From Peribacillus simplex (GTDB lineage: Bacteria > Bacillota > Bacilli > Bacillales > DSM-1321): a stretch of 64,000 nt of DNA. The stretch is taken from contig NZ_LNNH01000012.1 of the NCBI RefSeq assembly GCF_001542915.1, positions 393,582 to 457,581 on the forward strand, in the 5' to 3' direction. The position numbers and the translations under genes are program-made. The notes under the pieces were generated by a model that saw only the letters and a list, made by a program, of their open reading frames with translations, ran no database searches and was not told the origin of the DNA. This document shows, in pieces, positions 54,545-63,140 of the stretch. Position 1 is the stretch's first letter, and each line of letters starts with the position of its first letter.

Positions 54545-55650
54545 CCTTGATTCCCTCCTAAAATGGTTCTTAACTGTGCTTCAATGACATGAATGTCATC
54601 ACCTTGCAATGGACGCGGATCGATATCGAAAAAGCCTTGACGTACACCATAATCACGCGTGTAAATGGCAATATTTCCATTTTTCAGCTGCTCGTTCACT
54701 TCCTTTGCCGTTGTTTCCGTAATCAAAGGATCAATGGAGATACGAGCTCTATAGATGGCTCTACCTGCCTCATCTTGAACAATCGTTACTTTTACGCCAT
54801 CAATGGATTCCAGGGATGCAAGAACTTGTAAACTAGCTTTTTCTTGTCCGCTATTGTCCGCTTTGACAAAATACTCATCCAATGCCTGAAGCAACCCAAA
54901 GGTTGTTTCTTTACCAACTTTCATACTCCTGCCGTTACATTGCAATTGTACCTTCAACCACCCGATATATTTTTGTTTCCCAGCAACAATACCCGATGTT
55001 GGTCCTTCAATCGCTTTTGAACCACTGTAAATGGCTAAATCGGAGACTTGTACATATTTCTTCAAGTCTTCCTCCGCTGCAGCATCGACAATCAAAGGAA
55101 TATTATAAGTTTTTGCCACTTCCCAGGCTTCTTCTATCGAAATCATATTCTTCTGAACGGCATGATGGGATTTCACGTATAAGATCGCGGACGTATTATC
55201 ATTAATGGCGTCGGCAATATGTTCTGCCTTGCCTTCGTTTGCATATCCCACTTCAACCAATTTTCCGCCACCAAGGTAAATCATCGTTTCGACTGGCGCT
55301 CCATACTGAACATTGTGTCCTTTCAGCATGATGACTTCATTCTTTTGAATGTGATCTTGATGAAGTCTTTCACTTTTCCTTCTATTTCCTTCAGTGACGA
55401 TTGCCGCCACTGAAAGGGCGATTCCGCTGGAAGCTGAGTTTACGACGACCGCTGCTTCTGATTGAAGTAAATTCGCTATATGCTGTCCTGACTTTTCGAC
55501 TAATTCAGAGATTTCAACATAATTTTGTCCACCTGTTTTCATCGCATCCATCACTGTGTCAGTCGGAGCAGAAACACCAAGTATACTCATTCTTCCGCTA
55601 GCATTAATGACTCTTTTCAAACCGTATTTAGCATTCATTGAACTCTCCAT
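54541..55650 (-). CDS. DgaE-like glucosaminate ammonia-lyase (SelA-like PLP enzyme)
   Basis: The 369-residue fold-type I PLP enzyme has the cofactor lysine in YSGSKAIEGPTSG and INASGRMSILGVSAP at the N-terminus. It resembles SelA but is the DgaE type, which turns D-glucosaminate 6-phosphate into KDPG and ammonia. Here import is by a GntP permease, so the substrate is probably the free acid, giving KDG for the downstream kinase. The start at 55650 with GGAG 9 nt upstream overlaps the amidohydrolase end. Confidence 0.85.
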   Translation of the reverse strand: MESSMNAKYGLKRVINASGRMSILGVSAPTDTVMDAMKTGGQNYVEISELVEKSGQHIANLLQSEAAVVVNSASSGIALSVAAIVTEGNRRKSERLHQDHIQKNEVIMLKGHNVQYGAPVETMIYLGGGKLVEVGYANEGKAEHIADAINDNTSAILYVKSHHAVQKNMISIEEAWEVAKTYNIPLIVDAAAEEDLKKYVQVSDLAIYSGSKAIEGPTSGIVAGKQKYIGWLKVQLQCNGRSMKVGKETTFGLLQALDEYFVKADNSGQEKASLQVLASLESIDGVKVTIVQDEAGRAIYRARISIDPLITETTAKEVNEQLKNGNIAIYTRDYGVRQGFFDIDPRPLQGDDIHVIEAQLRTILGGNQG

Positions 55651-56737
55651 TAATAACCACTCCTTTTACGACCACTCTTTTTTCCGCCATCCTTTTTTCG
55701 CCTTCGGAATCCTGCAGAAGGGTAGACTCATCCTCAAGGGAAAATAGAGTCAGATTCCCCATATCCCCAACTGAAATCCTTCCTAGCTCTGGCTTATGCA
55801 GCCACACTGCTGCATTGACCGTAACTGCATCTATTACCTCTTTTAAGGGGTATCCCAGATACAAGAATTTAGTAAGCACATTTGCCATACTATAAACAGG
55901 TCCATTTAATCGATTTCCCCGATATATATCTGTACTGATCGTATTGAAACGAATATCCCTCTTTTTCGCCATTTCTGCAGTTGGAAAAGAAAAGCTTGCT
56001 GTTCCATGACCAACATCCAGATGAACCCCCCGTTCAATCGCTTTATTGAACTCAGGTAGGGGCTCTCCTTTTTCATCAAATAAATTATTGGCTTTACCAT
56101 TTAAGTAGTGCGTAATAATATCTTTTTCCTCTAATAAATTAAGGACGTCTCTAATATCAGGCGGCCCTGAACCGATATGGACCATTAAAGGCAATCCAGT
56201 ATCGGCAGAGAATTTCCTAGCGATCTTTAATGGTTCGATCCCATTCGGACCAACCACACTCTTACTAATTCTGGCTTTAAGTCCAACGACAAAATCACCA
56301 TACTGTGAGATTGCCTTTTTTAATTCCGTTTCATCAAGCCATGAAGTATCCGATAACTCATCGATCCTTTTCAAACCAATCCGCGAAATATTCAGAAAGG
56401 CGAAAACATTCGTTTTGGATTTTTCACAACTGTTAACTAAATCAGATATCCTATCTGCCCCAGTACTTCCTGCATCAACGATCGTTGTTACACCTGTTTT
56501 ACAGCCAATCTCATCAACATCATCACCATAAGGGTCTAATTCAGGAAAGGCATGTACATGCATATCAATCCAGCCGCTGGAAACAAAAACCTTATTCTCG
56601 TAATCAATCATTTCAGCTCCAGTTGCACTTGCAGTCCCTGCCAGAGTGATTTCCTTAATCACCCCATTTTCCAAGATGATATCTGCTCCGTTACCATCTA
56701 GCATCCTTACATTTTTCAGTATTAACCTACTTGTCAT
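55628..56737 (-). CDS. amidohydrolase/deacetylase family metallo-hydrolase
   Basis: The 369-residue TIM-barrel hydrolase has metal ligands in DMHVHAFPE (HxH), a candidate bridging lysine in VGLKARISKS, His in MVHIGSG and in HLDVGHG, and Asp in STDIYRG. The family (EF_0837/AHA_3915 type) is often found beside DgaE/DgaF-like genes. It may remove an N-acyl group, for example from N-acetylglucosaminate, to supply the ammonia-lyase. It is the first gene; the ATG at 56737 with AAGGATG upstream is chosen over that at 56746. Confidence 0.82.
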   Translation of the reverse strand: MTSRLILKNVRMLDGNGADIILENGVIKEITLAGTASATGAEMIDYENKVFVSSGWIDMHVHAFPELDPYGDDVDEIGCKTGVTTIVDAGSTGADRISDLVNSCEKSKTNVFAFLNISRIGLKRIDELSDTSWLDETELKKAISQYGDFVVGLKARISKSVVGPNGIEPLKIARKFSADTGLPLMVHIGSGPPDIRDVLNLLEEKDIITHYLNGKANNLFDEKGEPLPEFNKAIERGVHLDVGHGTASFSFPTAEMAKKRDIRFNTISTDIYRGNRLNGPVYSMANVLTKFLYLGYPLKEVIDAVTVNAAVWLHKPELGRISVGDMGNLTLFSLEDESTLLQDSEGEKRMAEKRVVVKGVVINGEFNEC

Positions 56738-56783
56738 TTCCCTCATCCTTTTTAAGAACGTCCTATTGATTGTAAGTAAAATT

Positions 56784-56797
56784 CGTAAACGGTTACA
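56784..56797 (-). promoter_or_regulatory. cre-like site (CcpA)
   Basis: On the minus strand TGTAACCGTTTACG fits the cre consensus TGWAANCGNTNWCA at all but about one position. It is downstream of the operon promoter, in the leader, where CcpA can block elongation. Confidence 0.65.
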
Positions 56798-56806
56798 ATG
56801 GAATAT

Positions 56807-56825
56807 GAGAATTCATGATATTCTC
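56807..56825. promoter_or_regulatory. inverted repeat, putative GntR operator
   Basis: GAGAAT and ATTCTC are exact inverse 6-bp arms with a 7-bp spacer, about 12 bp past the -10. Confidence 0.45.
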
Positions 56826-56836
56826 TTTACAAAAAT

Positions 56837-56865
56837 AGATTAACATATTTCCCTGAACTAATCAA
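56837..56865 (-). promoter_or_regulatory. sigma-A-like promoter of the sugar-acid operon
   Basis: On the minus strand TTGATT (56865-56860) and TAATCT (56842-56837) are 17 bp apart, upstream of both the inverted repeat and the cre-like site. Confidence 0.6.
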
Positions 56866-57004
56866 TATAACGTTATAATGTTTAAATGCACCTTCATAAG
56901 TTTTGCTTATATAAAGTGATTTTTCATGGCTCGTTAAGCATTAACAATCAATATTTTTTATCTTTTCTTCTTTATTTACGACACTATATGGGTCTATGTT
57001 GTAG

Positions 57005-57229
57005 ATGGAAAATACATTTCGATCAGCTATCATTGATGGAGACATCCTGATGATAAAACATGGACATAAAGAGTAATTATTAGCAATCATGGCTACTAAT
57101 GCCCATTTAGGAAAAATGATAACGGCACACCAAAAGGGAACAACCTGGTCAAGCATTGTAAGTACGCTTGTGTTTGCAGATGGCCCAACTGTAGCACTTG
57201 CATCGGCACTCGTCGCCAGTCCTAATGGT
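57005..57229 (+). pseudogene. broken small reading frame, unrecognised
   Basis: One frame reads MENTFRSAIIDGDILMIKHG, then HKE and a TAA stop, and continues in the same frame as LLAIMATNAHLGKMITAHQK through to LASALVASPNG and a stop. The composition is protein-like on both sides of the single internal stop. There is no ribosome site at either ATG. It may be the remains of a gene I cannot identify. The rest of the 56900-57400 spacer shows nothing. Confidence 0.3.
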
Positions 57230-57403
57230 TAAATAGCAGCATATCATTCCAGAAAACGCGCTTACGGTCTATGCGAGGGGTAAAAAGCCAGATTTATCAA
57301 AAAACCTTTTATTTATTACACTGAATCCAACCTTTCCTTTAGAAGCCCCGATTTGTCGTGGAAACTGATACAAGCATTCCTCCCAAATAGAATGCAAGAA
57401 AAA

Positions 57404-57438
57404 AACCAAACATGCTGCTTCCATAGCATGCTTGGTTT
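57404..57438. terminator. terminator of the acyl-CoA synthetase gene
   Basis: AACCAAACATGCT pairs with AGCATGCTTGGTT (one wobble pair). T-rich on the minus strand. Confidence 0.8.
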
Positions 57439-57449
57439 TACTTTAGACA

Positions 57450-59042
57450 TTAATTCACCTTTTTTGTTCCTTTCCAATGGATTTCCCTCAGACGGTACTT
57501 TTGGAGTTTGCCTGTTGCGGTTTTCGGAAGGTCTTCAACGAATTCAACCGTTGTAGGCGCTTTAAAATGAGCCATTCGCGAGCGGCAAAAGGTAATGATC
57601 TCGCTTTCCGTCACAAGGGCGTTATCTTTCAGGACTAGTATTGCCTTTGGCGTTTCACCCCAGTTATCATGAGGTACGGCAATGACCGCTGCCTCCAATA
57701 CATCAGGATGCTTATATAAAATCCCTTCAATTTCAGTTGAGGAAATATTTTCACCACCGGATATGATCAAATCCTTAGCCCTGTCCTGAATTTCAATATA
57801 TCCGTCAGGATGGGTCACGGCCAGATCACCTGTATAAAACCAGCCGTCCCTGATCGCTTCTGCCGTCTTCTCCGAATCTTTATAATATCCTTCCATCACG
57901 ACATTGCCACGTGTAATGATTTCCCCTAACTCCGTTCCATCCCAGGCAACTTCTGCCCCGTCTTGATTGACGACCATCGTCTCCCCATTAAAAACCAATT
58001 CAATGCCTTGTCTTGCTTTTATCATCGCTTGTTCGTCCGCTGATTTGGCGTCATATTCACCTTTCCATTCATTATATAGGATGAAAGGGGATGTTTCCGT
58101 CAGTCCATATACGTGGATCATATTCAAGCCAAGGATCTCCTCTGCTTTATGTATGAGGGCGGCTGATGGCGGGGCTCCCGCCGTTGCCATGCGCGGACGC
58201 ACCTTGATATCGGTTTCCTTTGCCCCAGGTTCATTCACCAGCATATTGACGACTGTCGGTGCGCCGCATAATAATGTAATTTTGCATTTTGAGAATAATT
58301 CAAGAATTTTTGGGGGACCCACTTTTCTTAAACATACATGGGTCCCCCCAGTGGCCGTAATCGCCCATACGCCTCCCCAGCCGTTGGCATGAAACATCGG
58401 TAGGGTATGGAGGTACACATCATCATGCTTCAATGTTAGGTGATAAATGAAATTGGCCGCATTCAGGTAATTGCCGCGATGGGTCAACATGACTCCCTTT
58501 GGTTTTGAGGTCGTGCCACTCGTGTAATTTATCGTCAATAGCTGATTTTCATCAATATCTGCCACGGGCAGGCGATTTCCGTCATTCACATGCTTTAAGA
58601 AATCCTCATAGTTTATTCCGGCCAAATCTGTTTCATGGCCATCTACAGGAACAATAATGATCGTCTCCATTGATAGGTTCGTAACGATTGTCTCGATCGG
58701 TGCTGCAAATTCTGCATCGACTATTAACATTTTTGCATCACTATGCTTGATGATATACTCCAAATCTTCAGCAGAAAGCCTGTAATTCAGGGGCACCATT
58801 ACCGCACCCAATTGACAGATCCCATAAAAACATTCCAGCATATGATGCGTATTCGGCAGCATCACGGCAATATGATCTCCTTTTTCAATTCCTGAAACGT
58901 GAAGTGCCAGGGAAAGCCGATCGACACGCTGTCCGAATTCCATGTAGGTAAACTCTTTCTTTCCATCTATGACAGCCACTTTATGAGGATAATATTTCAC
59001 GGCCCTGCGCTTCCAATCCATTGGGGTCAATGGTGAAATCAT
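57450..59042 (-). CDS. fatty-acyl-CoA synthetase (AMP-binding)
   Basis: The 530-residue ANL ligase has the AMP loop NYTSGTTSKPKGV, the GWFYTGDLAVTHPDGY motif, the hinge DRAKDLIISGGENISS and the C-terminal lysine in TATGKLQKYRLR. It activates a fatty or aromatic acid to acyl-CoA. GAAGGAG 9 nt upstream selects the ATG at 59042. It is a single gene, distinct from yngI, and lies 9 kb from the aromatic cluster, so a medium- or long-chain fatty acid role is as likely. Confidence 0.88.
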   Translation of the reverse strand: MISPLTPMDWKRRAVKYYPHKVAVIDGKKEFTYMEFGQRVDRLSLALHVSGIEKGDHIAVMLPNTHHMLECFYGICQLGAVMVPLNYRLSAEDLEYIIKHSDAKMLIVDAEFAAPIETIVTNLSMETIIIVPVDGHETDLAGINYEDFLKHVNDGNRLPVADIDENQLLTINYTSGTTSKPKGVMLTHRGNYLNAANFIYHLTLKHDDVYLHTLPMFHANGWGGVWAITATGGTHVCLRKVGPPKILELFSKCKITLLCGAPTVVNMLVNEPGAKETDIKVRPRMATAGAPPSAALIHKAEEILGLNMIHVYGLTETSPFILYNEWKGEYDAKSADEQAMIKARQGIELVFNGETMVVNQDGAEVAWDGTELGEIITRGNVVMEGYYKDSEKTAEAIRDGWFYTGDLAVTHPDGYIEIQDRAKDLIISGGENISSTEIEGILYKHPDVLEAAVIAVPHDNWGETPKAILVLKDNALVTESEIITFCRSRMAHFKAPTTVEFVEDLPKTATGKLQKYRLREIHWKGTKKVN

Positions 59043-59280
59043 TAAAACCAGCTCCTTCATCCGATAGTATCACTGACCGTTCGCCGCATCATGAGTCACG
59101 TAAAAAACATGGAATCTTCTGATTCATATTCTATTTCGGATTGGCATATCCTCCTTAGTTCGAGGGAGAATTCATGAAAACTGTAAGGAATTTCAATTTA
59201 AATACATTCAATATTCAGATTATTAACCTTGTAAAGCAGCACCCACTTTTCATAGCACTGCTGTCTTTATTGGAAGATCT

Positions 59281-59724
59281 TTACTGTTCCTCTATACAAG
59301 ATGACACATGGTCGGTCAGCTTTCCGACAATTTGTTTTAGCCTCACCGTTTCCTCTTCATTCAAAACGCCATAAAAGTCGTTAAAAATTTTGGTGAAACA
59401 CCGGTTTATGGAATGATAGGTTTCTTTCCCGATTTCGGTGGCTTGGATGTAAACGACTCGCCGATCATCCTCACTGTGGCATCTTTCAATCAAATTCTTC
59501 CGTTCAAGCCTGTCAATCAGCGCCGTCCCGGCTGCAGGCTTGATGTTTAAATGATTCGATATGTATTTTACAGCCAAGGATTCATTTAAGACAATTAGCT
59601 GCAATGCGCGATACTGGACGGATGTTAAATCGTATTTTACCAATGACGGTTCGATCAATTCCTGGGAGAGCCTGCTTAACTCCTTGATTTCTATATGCAA
59701 ATCATACAATTCACTTGGATTCAT
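59281..59724 (-). CDS. MarR family regulator
   Basis: The 147-residue protein has the MarR winged-helix core (VKYISNHLNIKPAAGTALIDRLERKNLIER with the wing EDDRRVVYIQATEIG). It is divergent from an MFS efflux pump, the usual arrangement for a repressor of drug export that also represses itself. AAAGGA 9 nt upstream selects the ATG at 59724. Confidence 0.92.
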   Translation of the reverse strand: MNPSELYDLHIEIKELSRLSQELIEPSLVKYDLTSVQYRALQLIVLNESLAVKYISNHLNIKPAAGTALIDRLERKNLIERCHSEDDRRVVYIQATEIGKETYHSINRCFTKIFNDFYGVLNEEETVRLKQIVGKLTDHVSSCIEEQ

Positions 59725-59743
59725 GTTTGACAATCCTTTCTTA

Positions 59744-59771
59744 TTGACAACTATCTATCTTAAACTATAAC
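59744..59771 (+). promoter_or_regulatory. promoter of the MFS efflux gene
   Basis: TTGACA (59744-59749) and TATAAC (59766-59771), 16 bp apart, lie in the MarR/MFS divergent spacer. Confidence 0.5.
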
Positions 59772-59792
59772 ATAATTAACGTATCGAAAAAT

Positions 59793-59816
59793 TAACCATG
59801 CGAATTAAAATGGTTA
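59793..59816. promoter_or_regulatory. inverted repeat, putative MarR operator
   Basis: TAACCAT (59793-59799) and ATGGTTA (59810-59816) are exact inverse arms with a 10-bp spacer in the leader of the MFS gene. Confidence 0.45.
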
Positions 59817-59845
59817 CTGATTTTAAAGAGAGAGAGAGGCTGCCC

Positions 59846-61030
59846 ATGTCAGCAGAACAAAGAAAAAAGATCATAATCCTTATGATCAATATGTTTATAG
59901 CAATAGGAAGTTTCGGCATCATCATTCCTATTTTACCAGCGTACCTCGCTTCCATTGATCAAGGGGGAACCGCCGCTGGTCTTATGATTGCCATTTTCGC
60001 GGGGGCACAGCTTATTTTTTCCCCAATTGCCGGAAAATGGACCGACCTATACGGCCGCAGGAAAATGATCATATACGGACTGGTTGGATTGACATTATCG
60101 ATGTTCATTTTTTTCGCCGTCAATTCGATTTGGTTATTATATGCTTCCCGTGTCATCGGCGGGATCGGAGCAGCCTTGCTTATTCCCGCAATTTTCGCTT
60201 ATGTGGCGGACATCACCACATTCGATCAACGCGCAAAGGGCAATAGCTTAGTTTCTGCAGCCATGTCCCTGGGCATTGTCATCGGTCCAGGAATCGGAGG
60301 GTTTTTAGCGGACTTTGGCTTGAAGTTTCCCTTTTTAATTTCTGCCCTTGTATCACTTTCAGCCGTGGTATTTTCGATTTTCGTTTTAAAAGAAAGTGAA
60401 ACGGCACAGATTGCCTCTGCTCCGGAGAGCAATGACTCAATGGTTCGCAAGATTGCCTTATCTGTAAAAATGCCCTATTTCATTCCTCTTATCATTACAC
60501 TTGTAATGAGTTTTGGTTTAATGGCATACGAATCCGTAATTGGTCTTTATCTTGACAATCAATTCGATTCCAGTCCAAAGGATATCGCCGTCATGGTTAC
60601 AGCGACCGGTATCGTCAGTGTAATCGTCCAGCTATTTGTCGTCGACCGGATTGTTCGCCGTTTCGGGGAAGTCAATGTGCTGAACATTTTTATCAGTGTA
60701 GCGGCCATCGGTTTCCTTCTATCCCTTTTCGCTTCAAGTTACCTGACTTTCTTTTTAATCTCACTTATCATCTTCCTATCCACATCCATCTTGCGTCCTG
60801 TACTCAATACATTGATTTCGAAAATGGCTGGAAACGAGCAGGGCTTTGCGATGGGAATGAATAATGCGTATATGAGCATTGGAAATGTCCTTGGACCCAC
60901 TCTTGCCGGATTAATGTATGATATCCATATTACCTATCCGTTCATGTTGGGACTTTTCCTCTTGATCATTACTTTATTGATCACCATGGCTTGGAACAAA
61001 CGCTCTCATCATGCGAAGGCATTATCGTAG
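59846..61030 (+). CDS. MFS multidrug efflux transporter
   Basis: The 394-residue protein has 12 helices, the A-motif loop GKWTDLYGRRKMI between helices 2 and 3, and the C-motif GIVIGPGIGGFLAD in helix 5, which marks drug:proton antiporters of the Bmr/Blt/NorA type. AGAGAGG 6 nt before the ATG at 59846 sets the start; the frame extends 16 codons upstream. Control by the divergent MarR gene is likely. Confidence 0.9.
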   Translation: MSAEQRKKIIILMINMFIAIGSFGIIIPILPAYLASIDQGGTAAGLMIAIFAGAQLIFSPIAGKWTDLYGRRKMIIYGLVGLTLSMFIFFAVNSIWLLYASRVIGGIGAALLIPAIFAYVADITTFDQRAKGNSLVSAAMSLGIVIGPGIGGFLADFGLKFPFLISALVSLSAVVFSIFVLKESETAQIASAPESNDSMVRKIALSVKMPYFIPLIITLVMSFGLMAYESVIGLYLDNQFDSSPKDIAVMVTATGIVSVIVQLFVVDRIVRRFGEVNVLNIFISVAAIGFLLSLFASSYLTFFLISLIIFLSTSILRPVLNTLISKMAGNEQGFAMGMNNAYMSIGNVLGPTLAGLMYDIHITYPFMLGLFLLIITLLITMAWNKRSHHAKALS

Positions 61031-61054
61031 ATTTGAAGAAAATATCCATGCCTA

Positions 61055-61085
61055 ATACCCCGAATTTGCATTCGGGGTATTTTTG
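61055..61085 (+). terminator. terminator of the efflux gene
   Basis: ATACCCCGAAT and ATTCGGGGTAT are exact arms with a 4-nt loop, followed by TTTTT. Confidence 0.85.
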
Positions 61086-61183
61086 GCATGTGAAGCCGGA
61101 AAAAGTGGCCGCATCTCCTAAATTGAAAGAAAACACGGACAGCTATCATCCGCTTCTTTTGCCTCGGTTGTGGACGAAATGTC

Positions 61184-62227
61184 TCAATTAATATATACGA
61201 CTTTCTTGCTTTTACTGCTTTCAAAGGCCGCATCAATGATTCGAATAACCGCCAGTCCCTCTTGAGCCGTGACGGGAGCTTTTTTCCCGATCAGGATACT
61301 GTCGGCAATTTCCTTGTAAAAGTTTAAATAAGAGCCATGTATGGTTTGGATCGTTTCATGTTTCACGTTTTCGCCTTCGATCGTAACCAGTTGGCCATAG
61401 TTTTCAGGGACATCGGCACCCCAGGAGCTATCCAGCGGTTTTTTGCCCTCGCTTAAGGCCTGCTCCTGGCCATCAATACCATATTTGATGAATGACCCTT
61501 TATTGCCATGTACCTGAAACCTCGGTCCATTAACCGGAACGATCGAGCCAGAATGCAGAATGACCCTCAGCTTTTCATATCCTAATAGGACATGAAAATA
61601 ATCATCCGTTTCCGCATCCTCCTTTTGGGCAAATACATCTGCAGAAACGAATTGTGGCAATCCGAACAAATGCAGGGCTTGATCTATTAGATGTGAGCCT
61701 AAATCATAAAGCGTTCCTGATCCGGGGCCTGGCTTCTCCCTCCATCTATCCCTGACAGCCGGCCTGAATCGATCATAATGAACCTGGTATGTATTGATAT
61801 CACCAAGCACGCCATCATCCAATAATTTTTTGACCGTCAAGAAATCATTATCCCATCTCCGGTTATGGTAGACACTTAAAAGTAGATGTTCTTCCTCGGC
61901 AATCTTGATGAGGTCCGCTGCCTCCCAAGTTTTCACTACCATCGGTTTCTCCAAGATGACATGCTTTCCGGCTAATAAGCTTTGTTTGGCCATTTCATAA
62001 TGCAATCCGCTCGGTGTCGTGATAACCACCAAATCGATTGATTCATCTTCGAGAATGTCCTCCAAGCTGCCGACCACTTCCACGTCCTTCAAGTCTTGTC
62101 GGACCTTTTCCTTTTGGGAGCTGACCACTTTCGCTATATGAAATTGCTCTAAAACACTTAATAAAGGTGCGTGAAATGTTGCACCTGACAATCCATACCC
62201 AACGATTCCCACTTTAATTTTTCCCAT
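61184..62227 (-). CDS. Gfo/Idh/MocA oxidoreductase, IolW-like scyllo-inositol dehydrogenase
   Basis: The 347-residue protein has a Rossmann start KVGIVGYGLSGATFHAPLL, the EKPM motif with its catalytic lysine, and a C-terminal beta-sheet domain with GTLYDLGSHLIDQAL. By length and sequence it resembles B. subtilis YvaA/IolW, which reduces scyllo-inosose with NADPH. No other inositol gene is next to it, so the substrate is inferred. The ribosome site is weak (GGATAGG). Confidence 0.82.
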   Translation of the reverse strand: MGKIKVGIVGYGLSGATFHAPLLSVLEQFHIAKVVSSQKEKVRQDLKDVEVVGSLEDILEDESIDLVVITTPSGLHYEMAKQSLLAGKHVILEKPMVVKTWEAADLIKIAEEEHLLLSVYHNRRWDNDFLTVKKLLDDGVLGDINTYQVHYDRFRPAVRDRWREKPGPGSGTLYDLGSHLIDQALHLFGLPQFVSADVFAQKEDAETDDYFHVLLGYEKLRVILHSGSIVPVNGPRFQVHGNKGSFIKYGIDGQEQALSEGKKPLDSSWGADVPENYGQLVTIEGENVKHETIQTIHGSYLNFYKEIADSILIGKKAPVTAQEGLAVIRIIDAAFESSKSKKVVYIN

Positions 62228-62280
62228 TACCTATCCACTCACTTTCTTTATCCTTAAAAAGAGTTACACCAGACCCGGAA

Positions 62281-62712
62281 TTATTTCACTTCTTCATTCG
62301 GATATGTTTCTCTCAAAAACTTTACAGACTGATTTATGAATTCTTTCAATACATCAAGCTCGATATCTGCTACTTTATTGATGTACACACAGCCTTTTCC
62401 AGCGGTGTGCTTTCCAAATGAACGCAACAGTTCCTCCCTTTGGTTCTCTTCCAGGGAAAAGTATAAACTGATCTTTGCTTTTCGAGGTGAAAAGCCGACA
62501 AGGGGGGCATCTCCTTCGTGACCGGATTCATATTTGTAATGATAGCTTCCGAATCCTATGATGCTCGGTCCCCACATCTTGGCTTCAAACCCTGTCGTTT
62601 CCATAAAAACATTTAATAGTTCGTATGCGTCTTCACGCTTTTTCGGATTATCGACATTCTCGATGAACTCAATGACACTGGAATCCGTTTCTTTTGTTTT
62701 TGGTTGATACAA
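62281..62712 (-). CDS. DUF1801 family protein
   Basis: The 143-residue protein contains the DUF1801 pattern (MWGPSIIGFGSYHYKYESG and VGFSPRKAKISLYF, then HTAGKGCVYI). Its function is unknown; the fold is shared by YdhG-like proteins. GGGAGG 8 nt upstream selects the TTG at 62712 over a TTG 39 bases earlier that has no site. It lies upstream of the iolW-like gene on the same strand, 53 bp away. Confidence 0.8.
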   Translation of the reverse strand: MYQPKTKETDSSVIEFIENVDNPKKREDAYELLNVFMETTGFEAKMWGPSIIGFGSYHYKYESGHEGDAPLVGFSPRKAKISLYFSLEENQREELLRSFGKHTAGKGCVYINKVADIELDVLKEFINQSVKFLRETYPNEEVK

Positions 62713-63140
62713 GGTCGGTACCTCCCTTATACTGACAATCTTAAAATCCAAAGCTATGGCGGAATCGAGTTTACATTTTATGTAGGCTGCTAGAGTTAAA
62801 ACAGAATGCTATACGAGGCAAATGAATGGAAACGGTTCTATACATCAGGTTATCATAATGACAAAACCCCTTCCTTACTAATTCTCCTCCCTTACATGCA
62901 ATTCCTTTTTTTCAGACCCTTACTCCATTATAGAACATTTATTCTTTTTATTCTAATCTCTAAAAAGCCCAAATCAGGTTTCCTCACGATTGAAAATAGC
63001 CTCTTCCCCATATATTCCTCATAAAACCTCTACGATCAGAAAATCTGTGTACACTTCATTCTGATCGTAGAATAACCACCCTAGCGCCATCCAAAAACCG
63101 CCAGCTTCATCCATGCAATTCCATCAGGCAACTCCATGGG
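62713..63140. other. gene-free spacer with an inverted repeat
   Basis: No supported gene is seen on either strand. CTACGATCAGA (63030-63040) and its exact inverse (63060-63070) form an 11-bp stem with a 19-nt loop about 70 bp after the PTS gene. It may terminate that transcript although the T-run is poor. Confidence 0.5.

Noticed and set aside
56941-57156. 71-residue minus-strand frame
   Set aside because: No ribosome site, and the opposite strand looks more protein-like.
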